A program made the position numbers and the translations under genes. From positions 3,286,001-3,350,000 of the forward strand of contig NZ_AP027731.1 of NCBI RefSeq assembly GCF_030296595.1: a stretch of DNA of 64,000 nucleotides, written 5' to 3'. Every line of letters begins with the position of its first letter. Within the stretch, counting starts at the first letter, position 1. Source of the DNA: Naasia aerilata (lineage in GTDB: Bacteria > Actinomycetota > Actinomycetes > Actinomycetales > Microbacteriaceae). Positions 62,483 through 64,000 of this stretch are shown piece after piece. A model generated the notes under the pieces. It did no database searches. It had not been told where the DNA came from and worked only from the letters and a program-made list of their open reading frames with translations.

Positions 62483-63489
62483 TCAGGGGGCGACGGGGCC
62501 GGAGCTCTCCGCGGGGCGCAGCTGGGCGAGAGCCGTCTCCATGATCTCGAGGACCTCGATCGTGGCGGCTACCGGGTGGAACGGGTGCTCGCGCCGGCCC
62601 TCGAGCACCGCACCGCTCACGGCGCGGAACATGGGCACATAGCCGAAGCCTTCGATGGGCTCAGAGAAGTCCTCGGTCGAGGAGGCTCCAGGGGGCGGCC
62701 GAGCGTCACGGTGCCCCCGGTGGGCGAGAAGAAGGGGCCGGAGAACACGAGGGTTCCCTTCGTCCCTCCGATGGAGGCGGTCGGCGGGACGGCGAACACG
62801 ATGGACGAGACGGCGACCGCCACGCCGCCGCCCTCGTAGTCGAGGGTCACCGCCTCCCATCGGTCGACACCGTCCCCCTGCACCTCTCCGGCCGCAGAGA
62901 TGCTTCGCGGGGAGCCGAGGAAGGCGTGCACGATCGACAGGGTGTACACCCCGAGGTCCCAGAGCGCGCCGCCCCCGAGCGCCGGGTCCCAGAACCGCTT
63001 CGGACCGCTCGCCGGCACCGGGAAGCCCATGCCGGTCTGCGCGAGCCGGAGCTCGCCGATCTGCCCGTCTGCAGCGATGGCGAGAGCGCGACGGAAGTTG
63101 GGGTTGAACCTCGTCCAGAGCGCTTCCATCAGGAAGACGTCGTGTTCCGCAGCGAGGTCGCGCAGCTCTACCGCGTCGGCGACGGACATCGTCATGGGCT
63201 TCTCGACCAGGACATGCTTGCGCGCGAGGATGGCCCGTCGCGCGTAGTCGGCGTGCATCGGGTGCGGCGTGCAGATGTACACGAGGTCGACGTCCGGGTC
63301 CCGGAGCAGCTCGTCGTAGTCCCCATAGCCCCGAGGAACCCCGGTCTCGGCGCAGAACCGGTCTGCCGTCTCCTGAGTGCGCGACCCGGCCGCGACGACC
63401 TCGACGTTCTCGGTGAGGCGGAGGTCCTGGAGCACCCGACGGGCGATCCCTCCGGTGCCGACGATGGCCCAGCGGGTCGTGCCCGTCAC
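62483..63489 (-). CDS. Gfo/Idh/MocA family oxidoreductase (one frameshift)
   Basis: 335 residues after one base is added to the G5 run at 62691-62695, which joins TASIGGTKGTLVFSGPFFSP to the tail EDFSEPIEGFGYVPMFRAV. WAIVGTGGIARRVLQDL is the nucleotide loop, ARKHVLVEKPMTMSVADAVE the EKP motif, and GGALWDLGVYTLSIVHAFLG the later helix; closest in style to dimeric dihydrodiol or 1,5-anhydrofructose-type members. The GTG overlaps the stop of the preceding gene (GTGA). Confidence 0.87.
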
Positions 63490-64000
63490 CGGGAGACCTT
63501 CGCGATGACCCGGCGCATGAGATCGTGCTGACGCCGGATGAGCGCCGCGGTGTCCAGCTCGTCGTTCGGAGTCCAGGAGTGCGCCTCCCACTCGCTCGAG
63601 ATGGATCCGGCGAAGCCCGCTTCGAGGATCGGTCCGAGGTTGCGGAAGTAGTCGATGGAGGGCTCCTCCCCGTTCTCGTCGATGTCGTAGAACTTCGCGT
63701 GCACATGGAAGATGCGCGGCATGAGCTCCGCCCAGTCCTCGGGCCGCTCGTGGCCGTTCATGGTGAATGCGCTCGCCACCACGGAAGCGGTGGCGGCCGG
63801 CACGCCCCTGCTCTCCGCCAGGGCGATGAACTGGCCCAGGCGCTCTCCCTGGCCGCCATCGGCGGCCCAGATCCGCTGGAGCTCCGGCAGCAGGTCCGCG
63901 GGGAGTCCGGACTCGAGGTAGGTCTGGGCGAGCCCGGCGGAGATGCGATGCATCGTCGAGCTGAAGTCGGGGATGAAGCCCAACAGGTCCGAGTCGATGC
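63486..64000 (-). CDS. TIM-barrel sugar isomerase/epimerase-like protein, C-terminal part
   Basis: The visible 170 residues run from the right edge, so the start is missing. IFHVHAKFYDIDENGEEPSI gives the His and Asp of a xylose isomerase-like site, and FAGSISSEWEAHSW the late Glu and His. HVHAKFYDID with SSEWE.H resembles what I recall of the alpha subunits of bacterial C-glycoside deglycosidases, but the fold is shared with many epimerases. The gene leads the visible cluster and overlaps the next by four bases. Confidence 0.78.
   Translation of the reverse strand, partial: IDSDLLGFIPDFSSTMHRISAGLAQTYLESGLPADLLPELQRIWAADGGQGERLGQFIALAESRGVPAATASVVASAFTMNGHERPEDWAELMPRIFHVHAKFYDIDENGEEPSIDYFRNLGPILEAGFAGSISSEWEAHSWTPNDELDTAALIRRQHDLMRRVIAKVSR

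Noticed and set aside
880..62695. Mass pseudogene formation or genome decay.
   Set aside because: All breaks are single-base losses, almost all in G/C runs; coding sequence on both sides is intact, and an essential gene is affected.
1..64000. tRNA or rRNA genes.
   Set aside because: No T-loop-like GGTTCGAATCC string or rRNA-like segment was found by eye in the gaps.

Overview
The window is very GC-rich chromosomal DNA from an actinobacterium, most likely of the family Microbacteriaceae. Supporting signs are the gene set (Ku and a three-domain LigD, a HelD/HelR-type RNA polymerase recycling ATPase, maltokinase, a mycothiol-type DinB-fold protein, short MutY), frequent GTG starts, many leaderless promoters of the form TANNNT followed by six or seven bases and the start codon, and short dispersed palindromes bounded by TTTCGAGACG and CTCCTCAATCAG. 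I see no rRNA, tRNA, CRISPR array, transposase, integrase or phage gene, so this looks like ordinary chromosome rather than a mobile island.

Layout. 1-10 kb: start of apt, a VanZ-like protein, MarR regulator and HelR-like ATPase, FMN reductase, a DUF1353 protein, aldo/keto reductase, a ~150-bp tandem repeat, FKBP isomerase and two membrane peptidase families (M50-like, PrsW). 10-17 kb: AhpD-like protein, divergent ku and ligD with a YihY-type membrane protein, two small charged proteins. 17-25.5 kb: aspartate ammonia-lyase, quinone-oxidoreductase-like enzyme, low-affinity phosphate transporter, a small acidic protein with maltokinase and oligopeptidase B. 25.5-38.5 kb: SNF2-family ATPase, FAD/Rieske oxidoreductase, psuG-psuK for pseudouridine breakdown, DUF2207 protein, M20 peptidase with homocysteine methyltransferase and macrodomain protein, SGNH hydrolase and lipoprotein esterase. 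38.5-45 kb: deoC with two aldehyde dehydrogenase-family genes, then an MFS transporter with nucleoside hydrolase; together with psuGK this is a nucleoside and pentose salvage theme. 45-58 kb: translation and cofactor genes infB, rbfA, truB and ribF, all on the minus strand but separated by mutY, a STAND ATPase and small genes. 58-64 kb: a minus-strand sugar catabolic cluster (PfkB kinase, three TIM-barrel isomerases/epimerases, two Gfo/Idh/MocA dehydrogenases) that runs off the right edge.

Two features colour every interpretation. First, at least 18 genes, including essential infB, are broken by apparent loss of a single base, almost always in a short run of G or C; adding that base restores a full-length family member each time. 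I read this as sequencing or assembly error, not gene decay, and give repaired gene spans. Second, many intergenic gaps carry perfect or near-perfect inverted repeats of 10-17 bp whose motif is different at each place but whose architecture is alike; some lie in divergent promoter regions, so they are not simply terminators. These repeats, together with the ~150-bp array and the TTTCGAGACG elements, are the part of the window least explained by known gene families.
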